Of a DNA stretch of 64,000 nucleotides, positions 52,485 through 62,323 are shown piece by piece; position 1 is the stretch's first letter, and each line of letters opens with the position of its first letter. A program made the translations under genes and the position numbers. The notes beneath the pieces are model-generated. The model saw only the letters and a list, made by a program, of their open reading frames with translations. It was not told where the DNA came from and did no database searches. Source of the DNA: Methylocystis echinoides (GTDB lineage: Bacteria > Pseudomonadota > Alphaproteobacteria > Rhizobiales > Beijerinckiaceae); the NCBI RefSeq assembly GCF_027923385.1, contig NZ_BSEC01000003.1:1-64000 (forward strand), read 5' to 3'.

Positions 52485-53459
52485 TTAGTTCGCCGAGGCA
52501 AGCAGTCCGAGGCGGGTCAACTCGTGTTCGCGAATATTGCGGGTGATCGGATAATAGCCGCCCTTCTTCGCCTGCATCTGCCCGTCGCGCGAGAGGATGT
52601 ATTTCACGAATTCCCCCGAAAGCGTGTCCAAAGGGGACTTCGGGTTTTTCAGGAGATAAACGTAAAGACCGCGCGCAAGCGGATACTTGCGCGTGTAAGC
52701 GTTCTCGAAGGACGTATCGTAGCATTTCTTGCCCTCGCCCACGGCGATGGGCACGGCGCGCACGCCTTCGGTCCGGTATCCGATCCCCGAATATCCAACA
52801 GCGGAGACGTCGTCGGCGACCGCCCGGACCAGAGCCTCCGAGCCCGGCTCCATATGCGTCTCAGGCTTGAAATCACCGCCGGCAAGAGCATTCTGCCGGA
52901 AATATTTGTGCGTGCCAGAGAGGGCGTTGCGGCTATAGAGCGCGATTGGCCGCTTCGCCCATTCACCGGTCAGGCCCAATTCGCCCCAGCTATGGATGCT
53001 CTTGCCGCCGCCGCTTTTCGGGTCGGCGGCGAAAATGCGCTCGACCTGCTCCATGGTGAGGCAGGAGATCGGATTGTCCTTGTTGACGTAGATCGCCAGA
53101 GCGTCGACGGCGACGAGAACGCCCGTCGGCTTGTAGCCGTATTTTGTCTCAAAGCTTGCGATCTCGTCGGGCGTCATCTGGCGCGACATGGGCGCAAGCT
53201 GCGACTCCCCGGCAAGCAGAGCCGGCGGGGCCGTGTTGGAGCCCTTGCCTTCAATCTCGATTTCGACGCCCGAATAAATGGATATGAAGCCTTCCGCCCA
53301 CAGCTCCATCTCGTGCAGCAGCGTGTCCGATCCGACTGATTTCAGCTTGCCTGACAAGGCCCCGAGCGGCTTGTAGGCGGAAAGCTCCAGGTCGAAGGAG
53401 AAGGCGCCGTTCAACGTGAACACGCAAAAGGCAATGACGGTCGCGAGGATCCGTTTCAT
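52485..53459 (-). CDS. PstS-like phosphate-binding protein
   Basis: 324 residues from ATG 53459 (MKRILATVIAFCVFTLNGAF, a signal peptide). PstS-type blocks are visible: KLKSVGSDTLLHEMELWAEG, GKGSNTAPPALLAGESQLAP, MSRQMTPDEIASFE, VALAIYVNKDNPISCL-like (LAIYVNKDNPISCLTMEQVE), RNALSGTHKYFRQNALAGGD and GYSGIGYRTEGVRAVPI. It would capture phosphate in the periplasm. No pstCAB genes are adjacent, so it is an orphan; PhoX at 32.6 kb is another phosphate-related gene. Its stop faces the SpdH-like gene 112 bp away. Confidence 0.88.
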   Translation of the reverse strand: MKRILATVIAFCVFTLNGAFSFDLELSAYKPLGALSGKLKSVGSDTLLHEMELWAEGFISIYSGVEIEIEGKGSNTAPPALLAGESQLAPMSRQMTPDEIASFETKYGYKPTGVLVAVDALAIYVNKDNPISCLTMEQVERIFAADPKSGGGKSIHSWGELGLTGEWAKRPIALYSRNALSGTHKYFRQNALAGGDFKPETHMEPGSEALVRAVADDVSAVGYSGIGYRTEGVRAVPIAVGEGKKCYDTSFENAYTRKYPLARGLYVYLLKNPKSPLDTLSGEFVKYILSRDGQMQAKKGGYYPITRNIREHELTRLGLLASAN

Positions 53460-53771
53460 GTGGGTTCCGCCGGAAAATAGACGCGGCGTAACAATCCAGA
53501 AATAGTATGACGTTTGCGTGACCCAGGAGGAGGGCAGGCGCGACGGCGAATGCGTGCCGTGGTCAAGTCCACGACCGGCGACCCGACGGCGAACGTTAGG
53601 AGGCAATCGGCCCCTTCGTTTGACAGGAGCGCAGCGATCCTCCTTCAGATTTGTGTCGGGCTCCAAAACGTGCGCTTTTTTTAGCCGACGTGGAACGACT
53701 TGCTGAGCGCGCGTACCTGTGGTTACTAAGTCGAAGATTGCGTTTTCAGTTCATTTCGAAGGAGTGCGTTT

Positions 53772-56210
53772 ATGCCGACGCAAGGACCACTTTCTTTATT
53801 GACGCGTTTGCACTGGTGCGGACGCATTGTCTTCGCCTGTCGGGTGAGCGTTTTAAGCGCGCTCGCAGGTTTTCTGCTGTTTTCCTTCGTGCCGCAGGCG
53901 CGCGATCTTTTCGACGACATTTCCTACGGACCCCTCCCTTACAGCCCCTTCGCCTGGGGCATGTGGTTGCTGTTTTTCGTCTATGTCTTCCTCATCTGGG
54001 CTTTTCCTGTGCATTTCGCCGCGCGCGCGATCCTGCGCACGGAGGCCTGGATGATCCCGAGCCGCCTGCGCGCCGCCGTCAAGGATGACGGTCTGGGTTG
54101 CGGGGAGGCGGTGAAGGAGGAGCTCGCGCACATCCGGCGCGAGATTGACGGCTGCATCAGGTGGACACCGCGCATCCTCGGCTCGCTGCCCTTCGTCGCG
54201 GGCTTCGTCGTTTTCGTGATCTATCGACAGCGGATTTTCACGATGAGCGGGAGGTCGGCGGAAGTCCTCGCCGTCGCTTCGGCGCTCGCGGTCACGGTGT
54301 TCTTCATCCTTTCCTATTTCGCCCCCTTCCTGCAGGCGGGCATTGCGCCGCGGGCGCTCGTTGTGCCCTTCCTGTTCGGCAGCCTCGTCTTCCTCGGCGC
54401 GGCGCTCTCGTGGCTGGGCGACCTTGTCGGTCTACCGCTCCTTGCCGGCGCGATTGCGCTCGCCTTCGGCGTGACGGCGTTCAACCAGCACTTTAACGAT
54501 TTGCGGGTGCTCGACGGCGCGCCGAAGGATCTTGCACGGCGGCAGATCGAGATCGCCGACGCGGTGGGCAAATGGAAGAGCGCCAACCATTGCGAGGGCG
54601 ACAAGCCCTGTCCGCCGGCGCTGATCGTCGCGGGGGAAGGCGGCGCGAGCCGGGCGGCCTTCGCCGCGGCGACGGCGATCGGGGACGTGCTCGAGCGATC
54701 CAAGCAATTGCCGGATCACAATGAACTCTCGCCTGCGCGCCGCATCTTCGCGCTGTCCGGCGTCTCGGGCGGCGCTCTTGGCGCAGCGACAGTCCGCACT
54801 GCACTCTGGGACGCGCTCTCGCGCAACGGGGCGGCCCCGCCCTGCAGGCGCGCCCCGCAATACTGGTTCGGCGCGACGGAGGGAGACGCGGAGGCGCGCG
54901 TTGCAAGCGACTGGCGGGCCTGTCTACAGGCGCTCGTTTCAGGCGACTATCTCACCGCGGCCTTCATCGGCCTCGGCTTTCGCGACAACCTCTCGCCGCC
55001 GGCGCATATCGTCTCGGGACCCACCCTCCTCAGGGACGACCGCGCCGCCCTCGTCGAGCGGGCCTGGGAGAGCTATTACGACGATGTGGTCGAGGGCCGC
55101 AGGTCGTGGAACTGGAATGCGGCGCGTAGGGGTGGTCCCGAATCCGCAAGCGGCCTGCGCCGTCCTTTCGGCTATGTCGCGGAGGCGCTTGAACAGCACG
55201 ACCGCGCCTGGTTGCCGATGCTGCTTCTCAACGGCACCTCGGTCGACAAGGGCACGCGCATTCTCGCCTCCGATCTCGTCTCGACGAAGCCGGGAACGCC
55301 GCATCAAGGCGACATCGGCGGGCGGGCGCCGCTCTACCCGGCGGCGTTCGACCTCTTCGAAATGCTCTCGACGCCCTGTCCGCCGGCAGCGGTCGTCCAT
55401 CACGCCTGCCAGGAGGCGCATGACGATTTTGCGGATGTTCCAGTCCGCCGCGACGGCGCCGATGTGCGGCTCTCCACGACGGCGATGCTCTCCGCCCGGT
55501 TTCCAATCGTCTCTCCCGCCGGCACGATTCGCGCGAAGGGCGACGGGGGGCAGAATGGCGACCGGGTCGTCGACGGGGGCTATTTCGAAAACGCGGGCAT
55601 CACCACGGCGCTCGACGTGGCGCGCGCGCTCAGGGGCCAGGGCGTGACGCCCATTCTGCTGTGGGTGCAAAATGATCCGACGATCGACCTGGACGATGTG
55701 AAGGAGGCGGAGGCGCCGCGATCCCGGCTCGACAGATTGGCGGTCACCAATCCGAAGACCGGTGAAATTCCGCAGTTCCCCCCACGCGCCGCGAGCACGC
55801 CGCGCCTGCAAGGCGCGTGGCCGGGTTGGCTTCAGGCCTTTGTGGCGGTTGTCGCCACGCCATTCGAAGCGCTGACGGCGACACGCGACGGTCATGCGCT
55901 CGAGGCCGCCGAAACCGCCCAGAGACGTCTTCAGGAAATGAACGCCGAGGCAAGATGCGTCGAGGGCGACTGCTCGCTCACGGCGAGCTATTTCACCTTC
56001 AAAATGTTCAGAAACCCGCACTTCGACGAAAAGGCCGATCGCTGCCGCGCGCTGGCGAACGTCAGGCAACAGCCAGTAATGGGCGTCGTCTCGATGAGCT
56101 GGTGGCTGTCACAATCCGTGCAGGCGGAGCTCGACTCGCAGCTTTGCGACACACGCAACCGCCAAAGCCTGGATGACCTGATGAAGCGCTTGGCGCAGAG
56201 ATTGAAGTAA
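53772..56210 (+). CDS. Membrane-anchored patatin-like phospholipase
   Basis: 812 residues. The N-terminal ~230 residues contain several membrane spans (for example VSVLSALAGFLLFSFVP, WGMWLLFFVYVFLIWAFP, LGSLPFVAGFVVFVIY, ALAVTVFFILSYFAPFL). The patatin domain follows: anion-hole segment GEGGASRAAFAAATAIGDVL, nucleophile elbow SGVSGGALG (Ser in G-x-S-x-G) and the DGG dyad at VVDGGYFENAGITTALDV. These give a Ser-Asp lipase dyad. The combination of a membrane anchor and a cytosolic or periplasmic patatin domain suggests acyl-ester hydrolysis at the membrane. It stands alone; neighbours do not reveal the substrate. Confidence 0.85.
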   Translation: MPTQGPLSLLTRLHWCGRIVFACRVSVLSALAGFLLFSFVPQARDLFDDISYGPLPYSPFAWGMWLLFFVYVFLIWAFPVHFAARAILRTEAWMIPSRLRAAVKDDGLGCGEAVKEELAHIRREIDGCIRWTPRILGSLPFVAGFVVFVIYRQRIFTMSGRSAEVLAVASALAVTVFFILSYFAPFLQAGIAPRALVVPFLFGSLVFLGAALSWLGDLVGLPLLAGAIALAFGVTAFNQHFNDLRVLDGAPKDLARRQIEIADAVGKWKSANHCEGDKPCPPALIVAGEGGASRAAFAAATAIGDVLERSKQLPDHNELSPARRIFALSGVSGGALGAATVRTALWDALSRNGAAPPCRRAPQYWFGATEGDAEARVASDWRACLQALVSGDYLTAAFIGLGFRDNLSPPAHIVSGPTLLRDDRAALVERAWESYYDDVVEGRRSWNWNAARRGGPESASGLRRPFGYVAEALEQHDRAWLPMLLLNGTSVDKGTRILASDLVSTKPGTPHQGDIGGRAPLYPAAFDLFEMLSTPCPPAAVVHHACQEAHDDFADVPVRRDGADVRLSTTAMLSARFPIVSPAGTIRAKGDGGQNGDRVVDGGYFENAGITTALDVARALRGQGVTPILLWVQNDPTIDLDDVKEAEAPRSRLDRLAVTNPKTGEIPQFPPRAASTPRLQGAWPGWLQAFVAVVATPFEALTATRDGHALEAAETAQRRLQEMNAEARCVEGDCSLTASYFTFKMFRNPHFDEKADRCRALANVRQQPVMGVVSMSWWLSQSVQAELDSQLCDTRNRQSLDDLMKRLAQRLK

Positions 56211-56311
56211 AACCACGCAGTCTCTCTGAAGTGTTCCTTGATTCGGGCCGGATGACAGTTTCGACTTCCGCGATCACTGGGGGTTCTTTGTGTTGCCTTG
56301 ACCCATCGGAT

Positions 56312-56671
56312 TTAGGCCAGTGTCTTTAATTGAGCGTCGATCTCCTCCAGTCGACGCAAGCTGATTCCGAGCGATCCCCGAAGCACGTCCTGACGCAGCA
56401 ATTCCGCCAGGGCGCTGGCCATGCTCCTGACGGTAACGCGGTCATCGCTCGGACGCACTTCAATGGCGTCAACAATGTGTCGTCTTCCCGACTCCCGTGT
56501 GTAAAATTCGTCGAATATGGAAGTGTCGCTATCAGACCAGGCGACGATTTTCTCTTTCAGCCTGCCATAGGCGAGGCGGGTGCCTTCTGTCAAAATGCCT
56601 CTTTTGGCTGCTTCCGAGGCCAAGGCGAGCAATGTAACGATCAGCATGCCGATTGTCGTCTCGCGGCCCAT
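56312..56671 (-). CDS. Small hypothetical protein with N-terminal hydrophobic segment
   Basis: 119 residues from ATG 56671 (GGGGTGAA upstream). The first 18 residues are hydrophobic (MGRETTIGMLIVTLLALASE). The next part (AAKRGILTEGTRLAYGRLKE and KIVAWSDS) is helical and reminiscent of small effector-associated helical domains. The remaining 70 residues (VDAIEVRPSDDRVTVRSMAS, then LLRQDVLRGSLGISLRRLEE) are helical. Not recognised. It follows a 39-residue frame on the same strand after 68 bp, so the two may be cotranscribed. Confidence 0.55.
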   Translation of the reverse strand: MGRETTIGMLIVTLLALASEAAKRGILTEGTRLAYGRLKEKIVAWSDSDTSIFDEFYTRESGRRHIVDAIEVRPSDDRVTVRSMASALAELLRQDVLRGSLGISLRRLEEIDAQLKTLA

Positions 56672-56739
56672 TTCACCCCATGATCATTTTAGTGTTTGCC
56701 CAACCCGCCAAGAGGGCGGTAGCCGTCTCGGGACGCCGC

Positions 56740-56859
56740 TCAGGGGCCGCGGAACAAGCGTTGATATAAGGCGCTGAGCAGTCCTGTTGGCGCTCCGAGA
56801 ATGATTCCGATGAGTTCGGACGATGCGTCGTAGGTGAGCCTGTTGAGCGCGTTCATCAT
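56740..56859 (-). CDS. Very small hydrophobic protein (39 residues)
   Basis: MMNALNRLTYDASSELIGII, then LGAPTGLLSALYQRLFRGP. GGAG lies just before the double ATG at 56854-56859. A central apolar stretch of about 20 residues with a basic C-terminus could insert in a membrane. It is the upstream partner of the gene at 56312-56671. Too short for confident gene calling, but the ribosome site and composition are good. Confidence 0.4.
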   Translation of the reverse strand: MMNALNRLTYDASSELIGIILGAPTGLLSALYQRLFRGP

Positions 56860-56999
56860 CTCCGATAGTCTCCGATTTCGTGCTCAATACAGCGACTAGT
56901 CTCAACGATTCTCATGACAGAAATAATTTCCGTGAGGGTCGGCGTTCCGTCACCCGGATCGAATAGATCGGAGCGCACCAATAGGAAGGAAGTGCGGCG

Positions 57000-57205
57000 A
57001 TGTCAGAGATGGGCTTCACTCGCAAGGCAAGAGCCCGCGGGACATGGCTCGAGGCATTGACCGAACGTCAGAAAATCCTGGTGAAGCTTTGCGCGCTGAA
57101 AGCCGATGACGGAGAGATACTGGAGGCGTTCGCGCGCCTGATGGATTTTTGTGCGCCCTTGGAGAAGTACTGGTGCTTTCTCGCGGTTGAGGCGCTGCCA
57201 ACAGG
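57000..57205 (+). repeat. Unidentified coding fragment, copy 1 (related to 62.7 kb)
   Basis: The frame reads TWLEALTERQKILVKLCALK, then ADDGEILEAFARLMDFCAPL and EKYWCFLAVEALP. A closely similar stretch occurs at 62737-62880: KIPARLCALKAEDEPLLEAL, then ARMMDCWSPLEKPWCFLAIE. Neither is recognised. Copy 1 runs on to the ribosome site of the next gene; copy 2 abuts an IS30 remnant. The two appear to be fragments of one family brought in by rearrangement. Confidence 0.5.
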
Positions 57206-57266
57206 GAGTCACGGACGGGGAGATCTGCTCGACGGAGCAGGCCGACATATTCTGACTGGAGGCAAG

Positions 57267-58805
57267 ATGCGCCTCCGTATCGCGATAGCAGCACTAACCT
57301 ATGCCATTTGCTCCGTCGTGCTGAGTGCAACGTTTTCGTCGGCGCGCGCCGAAGAGCCGCTCGACCGACTGAGCAATATTCTTATTGTCTACATGGAGAA
57401 CCATAGCTTCGACAATTTGTTCGGAGAATATCCCGGCGTCGAGGGCATCGCAAATGCGGAGACGCAAGTAGCGCAAACTGATAAGAACGGCATGCCGTAC
57501 CGCCGTTTGCCTCCAGCTAAAGCGCCCTTCGTTGGATCGGACAATCCCCCGTCGTTGCGAGCTGTCGAGGCGTTGGTTGGATAACCCAACAAGCCCTTTC
57601 GGATTGATGGCGTTCTCCCCGAGGTTTCCATTGCTACAGTGGTCAGGGACCTTCGCCATCGTTTCTGCACTCATCGCGCGCAAATTCACAGTGGCAAGAT
57701 GGATCAATACGTAGCTTGGTCCGACGCGGGCGCACTCGTCGTGGGCCATTACAGCAAAGAGGCGTTGGAAACCACGCCTCTTTGGCGTTTGGCGCAGCGG
57801 GGCGTGTTGATGGATCATTTTTTCCAAGCTGCATTTGGCGGCTCGTTTCTAAATCATTTTTGGTTGATCTGCGGCTGCTCTCCGGTTTGGCGCGACGCGC
57901 ATGATGATTTGCGATCACACCTGGATAACAGTGATGCGCCGATCGAGGGTCCGAAAGGCGATAACATAGTCACCGCTAAGCCCGATGACTGGGCAGTCAA
58001 TACCGTCCAATCAGTTTTCTTTAATAATGGAAAGCAAGGCGAAGTCCTCTTGCCGGCCCAAAGCGCGCCGACAATTGGAGACGCGCTTACGGCTAAAGAT
58101 GTCGATTGGCGCTGGTATGCGGGCGGGTGGGACTTAGCTGTCAATCAAAAACGCAGCACAGAGCAAGATGATATGCTCGTCAATGTGTTCCGGTTCCAAT
58201 GGCACCATCAGCCGTTTACGTACTTCGAGCGGTTTAATCCCGATACCGAAAAAGGGCGAGCAGAACGCGATCGCCACTTGAAGGGGGAGGCGGCGCTGGA
58301 GGAAGATATCATCAATGGGACGTTGCCGCCCGTGGCCTTTTACAAACCTGCCGGCATCCTCAACGAACATCCCGGATACGCCGGAATAATTAGCGGCGCG
58401 CAACATATCGAGCACATTCTGGGTCTTCTGGAGGAGAGTCCAGCCAAGAATAGCTTCGCAATGATCATAGTTTATGACGAGTACGGAGGTTTCTGGGATC
58501 ACGTGTCCCCTCCGAAAGCACCCGAAGTCAGGTGGAGAGCGGATGCATTTGGTCCGGGCTCGCGCGTTCCCGCAATTCTGATTTCTCCGCTTGCGTCTAA
58601 AGGAGTGGTCGACTCTACTCCGTATGATACAACCGCCATACTCAAGCTCATACAGGAGCGTTTCCACTTGGATCCTCTCCCGAGCTGTCGAGTTAACGCT
58701 CAGAGTTCCATGGCGAGACTTTTCGCTTCCGGCGTCAGTCTAACTCACTTCCATGAGTTGGTTGCGATCGGGGACGAATCCGAGCCTCCGAAGTTCTGTA
58801 AATGA
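57267..58805 (+). pseudogene. Acid phosphatase / phospholipase C-type phosphoesterase with an internal stop
   Basis: GGAGG precedes ATG 57267. A signal peptide (MRLRIAIAALTYAICSVVLS) leads to the phosphoesterase motif LSNILIVYMENHSFDNLFGE. A TAA at 57582-57584 interrupts codon 106; reading through it, the same frame continues PNKPFRIDGVLPEVSIATVV, FFQAAFGGSFLNHFWLICGC, VYDEYGGFWDHVSPPKAP and SRVPAILISPLAS to 58805. So one nonsense codon separates an otherwise complete AcpA/PLC-type gene of 512 codons. It is a recent loss, a suppressed stop, or a sequencing error. Confidence 0.8.
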
Positions 58806-58832
58806 GAAGACAGTTCGGATAGTCGCGACCAT

Positions 58833-59140
58833 GAGCCAAGGCTCATCATCGCCGAGGACATTGAGGGCGAGGCGCTGGCGACGCCCGTCGTCAACAAGCT
58901 GCGCGGCGGCCTCAAGATCACGGCCGTCAAGGCGCCGGGCTTCGGCGATCGCCGCAAGGCCATGCTTAAAGACATCGCCATCCTCGCGGGCGGCCAGCTG
59001 ATCGCGGAAGACCTTGGCGTCAAGCTCGAGAATGTGACGCTCACTATACTTGGTCGCGCCAAGCGCGTTCGGGTTGACAAGGAGAACACCACGATCATCG
59101 ACGGCTCGGGCAAGAAAAAGGACATCGTGGCCCGCATCAG
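58833..59140 (+). pseudogene. groEL (chaperonin 60) internal fragment
   Basis: The frame reads [20 protein letters not shown], then [40 protein letters not shown] and [20 protein letters not shown]. This is about 100 residues of the GroEL apical and intermediate region (roughly residues 240-345). No start codon or neighbouring groES is present and the fragment ends within another sequence. The rest of the gene is absent. It reflects insertion of a chromosomal gene piece. Confidence 0.8.
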
Positions 59141-59436
59141 CCATTGGCTGCCGAGTTGCTTGGCGCCCATAATACGTACGCCCTGCCCGGGGGACCAGAT
59201 CGATTTTTCTACCGCGGGGCCAAGCTATGGCTTAACCATCAGTCGATCAAGGGAGCAACACGAAGGAAGAACCAATGCCGCCGCCACGTCGGCGGGAGCG
59301 AATTCAAAGGGCGTTTGGCGCTGTAAAAAACCGAAGCGCCGGCCGGCGATGCGTCGCCCGTCGCATTTTCATTTTCGATTATGCTTCGTCTCCCAGGCTC
59401 TGAAATTCGATCGCGAAACATCGGGAACAAGGGACA

Positions 59437-60492
59437 ATGCCAAATCGTCAGATTTTCGGTCTCGTTTTGCTTGGCGTGATGATCGGGCTTGGTTTTATTG
59501 TCGTGAGGCCCTTCCTCACGCCGCTGGTTTGGGCCGCCATTCTCGCATACGTAACCGGCCCCTATTACTTACGAGTGCTGCGCTTCAGTGGAAACCGTTC
59601 CTCCCTTGCCGCGGCGATTGCGACGCTTGTTCTCATGGTCGTCTTGGTCGTGCCCGTTTCCTTTCTGTTGATCAGGCTACAAAGCGAACTTGCGGAAGCT
59701 TACCGCGACATGTCGACGAAATTCGCCGACCAGCCGCTTGTCTTGCCGAAAGCAGTTACCGGCATTCCTGTTCTTGGTCCAATTCTGGACGAGGCGGTGA
59801 CCCAGGTATGGAACGATCCCGAGCTGCGCAAAGAACAGGTGAAAGAATGGTTGGAGCCGTGGGTGCGTGAGCTCGCCGGGATCATCGGGCGGATCGGGCG
59901 GACAGCCGTGCAACTTGCCGTAACCACCATCACGCTCTTTTTCTTCTATCGCGACGGCGAGCTGGTGTTGGAGCAGGCTCGCAGAGGCCTCCGAAAAGTG
60001 GCCGGCGAGCCGGCTGACCGGTACTTGAAAGCCGTAGGGGAGACCGCACAAGCCGTGGTTTTCGGCCTGATTGTCAGCGCCTTGGCGCAGGGACTGATTG
60101 CCGGCATCGGCTACGCCTTCATCGGCGTCGGAACTCCGATTTTGCTCGGCGCCCTCACGGCAGTGACGGCGCTCGTGCCGTTTCTTGGCACCGTCGCCGT
60201 GTGGGGGCCGATCGGTCTATGGCTTCTTCTCTCCGATCAGATCGGCATTGGCTTGGCGCTGCTCGCGTGGGGGGCTTTCATCGTGAATCCGACCGACAAT
60301 ATTTTGAAGCCACTGTTGATCAGCAACGCGACCGACGTTCCTCTTGTCATCGTCCTTTTCGGGGTCATGGGCGGCTTGCTCGCATTCGGACTCGTCGGCC
60401 TATTCCTCGGGCCGCTCATTCTTGCGGTCCTTTTCGCCGTTTGGCGGGAATGGCTGGCGGCGGACGGTCCAAGGCCGGATGGACGGATCTGA
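59437..60492 (+). CDS. AI-2E family transporter (membrane permease)
   Basis: 351 residues, about seven or eight membrane spans ([78 protein letters not shown]). Family blocks [40 protein letters not shown] and [20 protein letters not shown] are present. Named after TqsA, but most members are transporters of unknown substrate. Intact and probably functional, unlike the decayed relative at 37.9-38.5 kb. Confidence 0.88.
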   Translation: MPNRQIFGLVLLGVMIGLGFIVVRPFLTPLVWAAILAYVTGPYYLRVLRFSGNRSSLAAAIATLVLMVVLVVPVSFLLIRLQSELAEAYRDMSTKFADQPLVLPKAVTGIPVLGPILDEAVTQVWNDPELRKEQVKEWLEPWVRELAGIIGRIGRTAVQLAVTTITLFFFYRDGELVLEQARRGLRKVAGEPADRYLKAVGETAQAVVFGLIVSALAQGLIAGIGYAFIGVGTPILLGALTAVTALVPFLGTVAVWGPIGLWLLLSDQIGIGLALLAWGAFIVNPTDNILKPLLISNATDVPLVIVLFGVMGGLLAFGLVGLFLGPLILAVLFAVWREWLAADGPRPDGRI

Positions 60493-60868
60493 TCAATGTA
60501 GGGCTCTGCGGCAAGCCTCGAGCGCACTTTTTTCGAGGGCTCGTCGCGGAATTTGGTGGGTGAATTCGATGGCGGGCATGGAGGAAGCGCCTAATAACAA
60601 GGGGTTTTTCGGGGTGTGACAGGGCGTAGAAACCTGTCACGTATTCGGCATGGAAAAATTGCTCTCCAAGGCGTCGTTGCTCAACGGCTATCGCATGGCT
60701 GGGTTTCACACTGGTGCGCTACGGCCGGCTTGTCATGCCGCCGGGCGAGCTTGAGGAAGACAAGCAGAAATCGACCCCTTAGAGCGCAGCCCTGTAACGG
60801 AATGAGATCTGTCGCACTTCTGCCATTACCGACAGGCGGTTGAAGAGCAAGGTTCCTATCAATCCGCT
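60493..60868. other. Intergenic stretch with one inverted repeat
   Basis: No gene was recognised. GTGACAGG (60616-60623) and CCTGTCAC (60633-60640) form a perfect 8-bp inverted repeat with a 9-base loop, not followed by T residues; an operator or recombination site is possible. A short frame further on (60.70-60.78 kb) reads LVRYGRLVMPPGELEEDKQ but lacks a start. Confidence 0.4.
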
Positions 60869-60988
60869 TTAAAGCTTCCGAGCCGCAAGCCGAGTAACAA
60901 TGCCTATGATTAGCATGTAGATCGAGAATTTGAGCATCAACTTCGCAAATTCGAAACTTGCGCCATTTCTCGGCTCATCGTCCGACAT
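60869..60988 (-). CDS. Very small membrane protein (39 residues)
   Basis: MSDDEPRNGASFEFAKLMLK, then FSIYMLIIGIVTRLAARKL. A polar N-terminus, one apolar span of about 15-17 residues and a basic C-terminus are typical of small single-span membrane proteins. GTGAGGCGG lies 10 bases upstream of the ATG. No relatives recognised. Confidence 0.4.
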   Translation of the reverse strand: MSDDEPRNGASFEFAKLMLKFSIYMLIIGIVTRLAARKL

Positions 60989-61320
60989 GCTTGGCCGCCT
61001 CACCCTTGTCCGTGTGATTGAATCAGGCCATTGCGCGCTTAAATCGAAGAGGCGTGGGGAAAGATGCTGGCGCACTGGCGTTGCGTCGTTGAGATTGTGA
61101 AGCGTCGTCGATTCTGCTCTGCCATGCAACCTGTCGCGTAGCGAGCGGCAGTTTGACGATCCAGGCGAAACTGTGACAAGCTCATCGGTGAGCAATTCGT
61201 TCTTCGATATACAATCACCACGCGTCGCTGATCTAGACTGGCATTCGTCTACCTGAGATTGAGCCGACTATTTGAGTTACAGTTGTAGCCGACCATTGCT
61301 TCCGTAATGTGAGGGAAGGC

Positions 61321-61359
61321 CCAAAAAAAGAACCCCGACAGGCGAGAGCCCTGCCGGGG
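61321..61359 (-). terminator. Rho-independent terminator, minus strand
   Basis: Read on the minus strand, CCCCGGCAGG and CCTGTCGGGG form a 10-bp stem (one G-T wobble) around CGAGAGC-type loop bases, followed by TTCTTTTTTT. It can end the transcript of the membrane protein gene at 61649-62128, 290 bp upstream on that strand. Confidence 0.8.
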
Positions 61360-61648
61360 GCTGAAAAATCGCTCGTGAAAACGTCCCCGTGCCACCCAAC
61401 TCATTGTGTTAGCGTGGAGAAGACGACTGCTGCGTAGTGGGCTTCCGTGACCGAATCTTTACACTGAAGAAAAATTTCGAAAATTTCGTTGATTACGACA
61501 GTAGGATGAAGTTTTTAGCGCCCGTCGCTCTACTCCTTGAGCGTTCCTCCCTGACTAGGCCTTCGATTGAGGTGAAATCGAAGGCGACTAGCAAAAGCCA
61601 CAAAATTTCCGCGCGGCCGCGTGCTGAACCTCGCTGGGAGGCGCTGTA

Positions 61649-62128
61649 TTACGGTCGAACGGGTGCCTGCATTTCAAATGCTGGCGCAGGCCTCACGCCA
61701 ACGATTTCGTATTCGGTTTTGCGAAGACAAAAAAAAGGAATTGGCCAAGCCAGCGAAAAAAGCTTCTGGCGGTATTCCAGCGTTACTGGGCTTCCCGATG
61801 GCATCGCCTGTAATTGCTCCCACACCGTCTGATCAGGCACAGAAAAAGCGAACGTGTTGTCTATGCTGACATTGCCGGAGCGCGGTCCGCCAGTGGTGAA
61901 ATTGGGTAGCGCGAGTTGGCCTTCGTTTGTCCAACAAGCGACCCCTTTTGTAGAAAGCTTACTGATAACGCCGGTTCGTGTCCCTACAGAGTAATTGAAT
62001 AGATTAACTAAGGCAGTGACGCCGAGGAAAACAATAATTGGCAGACCCAGCATCAAGGGAATTCTAGCTTTCCACGGCAATGAAGAAAACCAAGCACCAC
62101 TTTTAGCTGCTGTAGAATTGGCAGGCAT
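61649..62128 (-). CDS. Hypothetical single-span membrane protein
   Basis: 159 residues from ATG 62128 (GAGGG upstream). One span near residues 19-40 (IPLMLGLPIIVFLGVTALVN) follows a short cytoplasmic start. The outer part has a beta-rich small domain: TGVISKLSTKGVACWTNEGQ, FAFSVPDQTVWEQLQA and SPVTLEYRQKLFSLAW. It ends in FCLRKTEYEIVGVRP. The layout resembles a widespread small domain with the pattern KG..C.T.EG.L..........F.FSV.D......L, of unknown role. A strong terminator lies 290 bp downstream. Confidence 0.65.
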   Translation of the reverse strand: MPANSTAAKSGAWFSSLPWKARIPLMLGLPIIVFLGVTALVNLFNYSVGTRTGVISKLSTKGVACWTNEGQLALPNFTTGGPRSGNVSIDNTFAFSVPDQTVWEQLQAMPSGSPVTLEYRQKLFSLAWPIPFFCLRKTEYEIVGVRPAPAFEMQAPVRP

Positions 62129-62323
62129 ACGCAGCGCCCTCGCGTGAAAGTTGGCCAAAACTTCGTTAAGATCGCATGTTGCGGCCTTGACGAAAGCAAG
62201 ACAGCGAAGGTTGCCCAAGCCTCATTGTATTGATCAACGGCCCCTGAGTTCTGAAGCGAAGCGCAACACCCCCCTGCCGATGGGATATCGGCTGGTTGTT
62301 CAAGCCATTACGGGAGTGTTGCC

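Noticed and set aside
59144..59326. 60-residue plus frame ([15 protein letters not shown]...)
   Set aside because: Protein-like but short, unplaced and following the groEL fragment; not enough to name or call.
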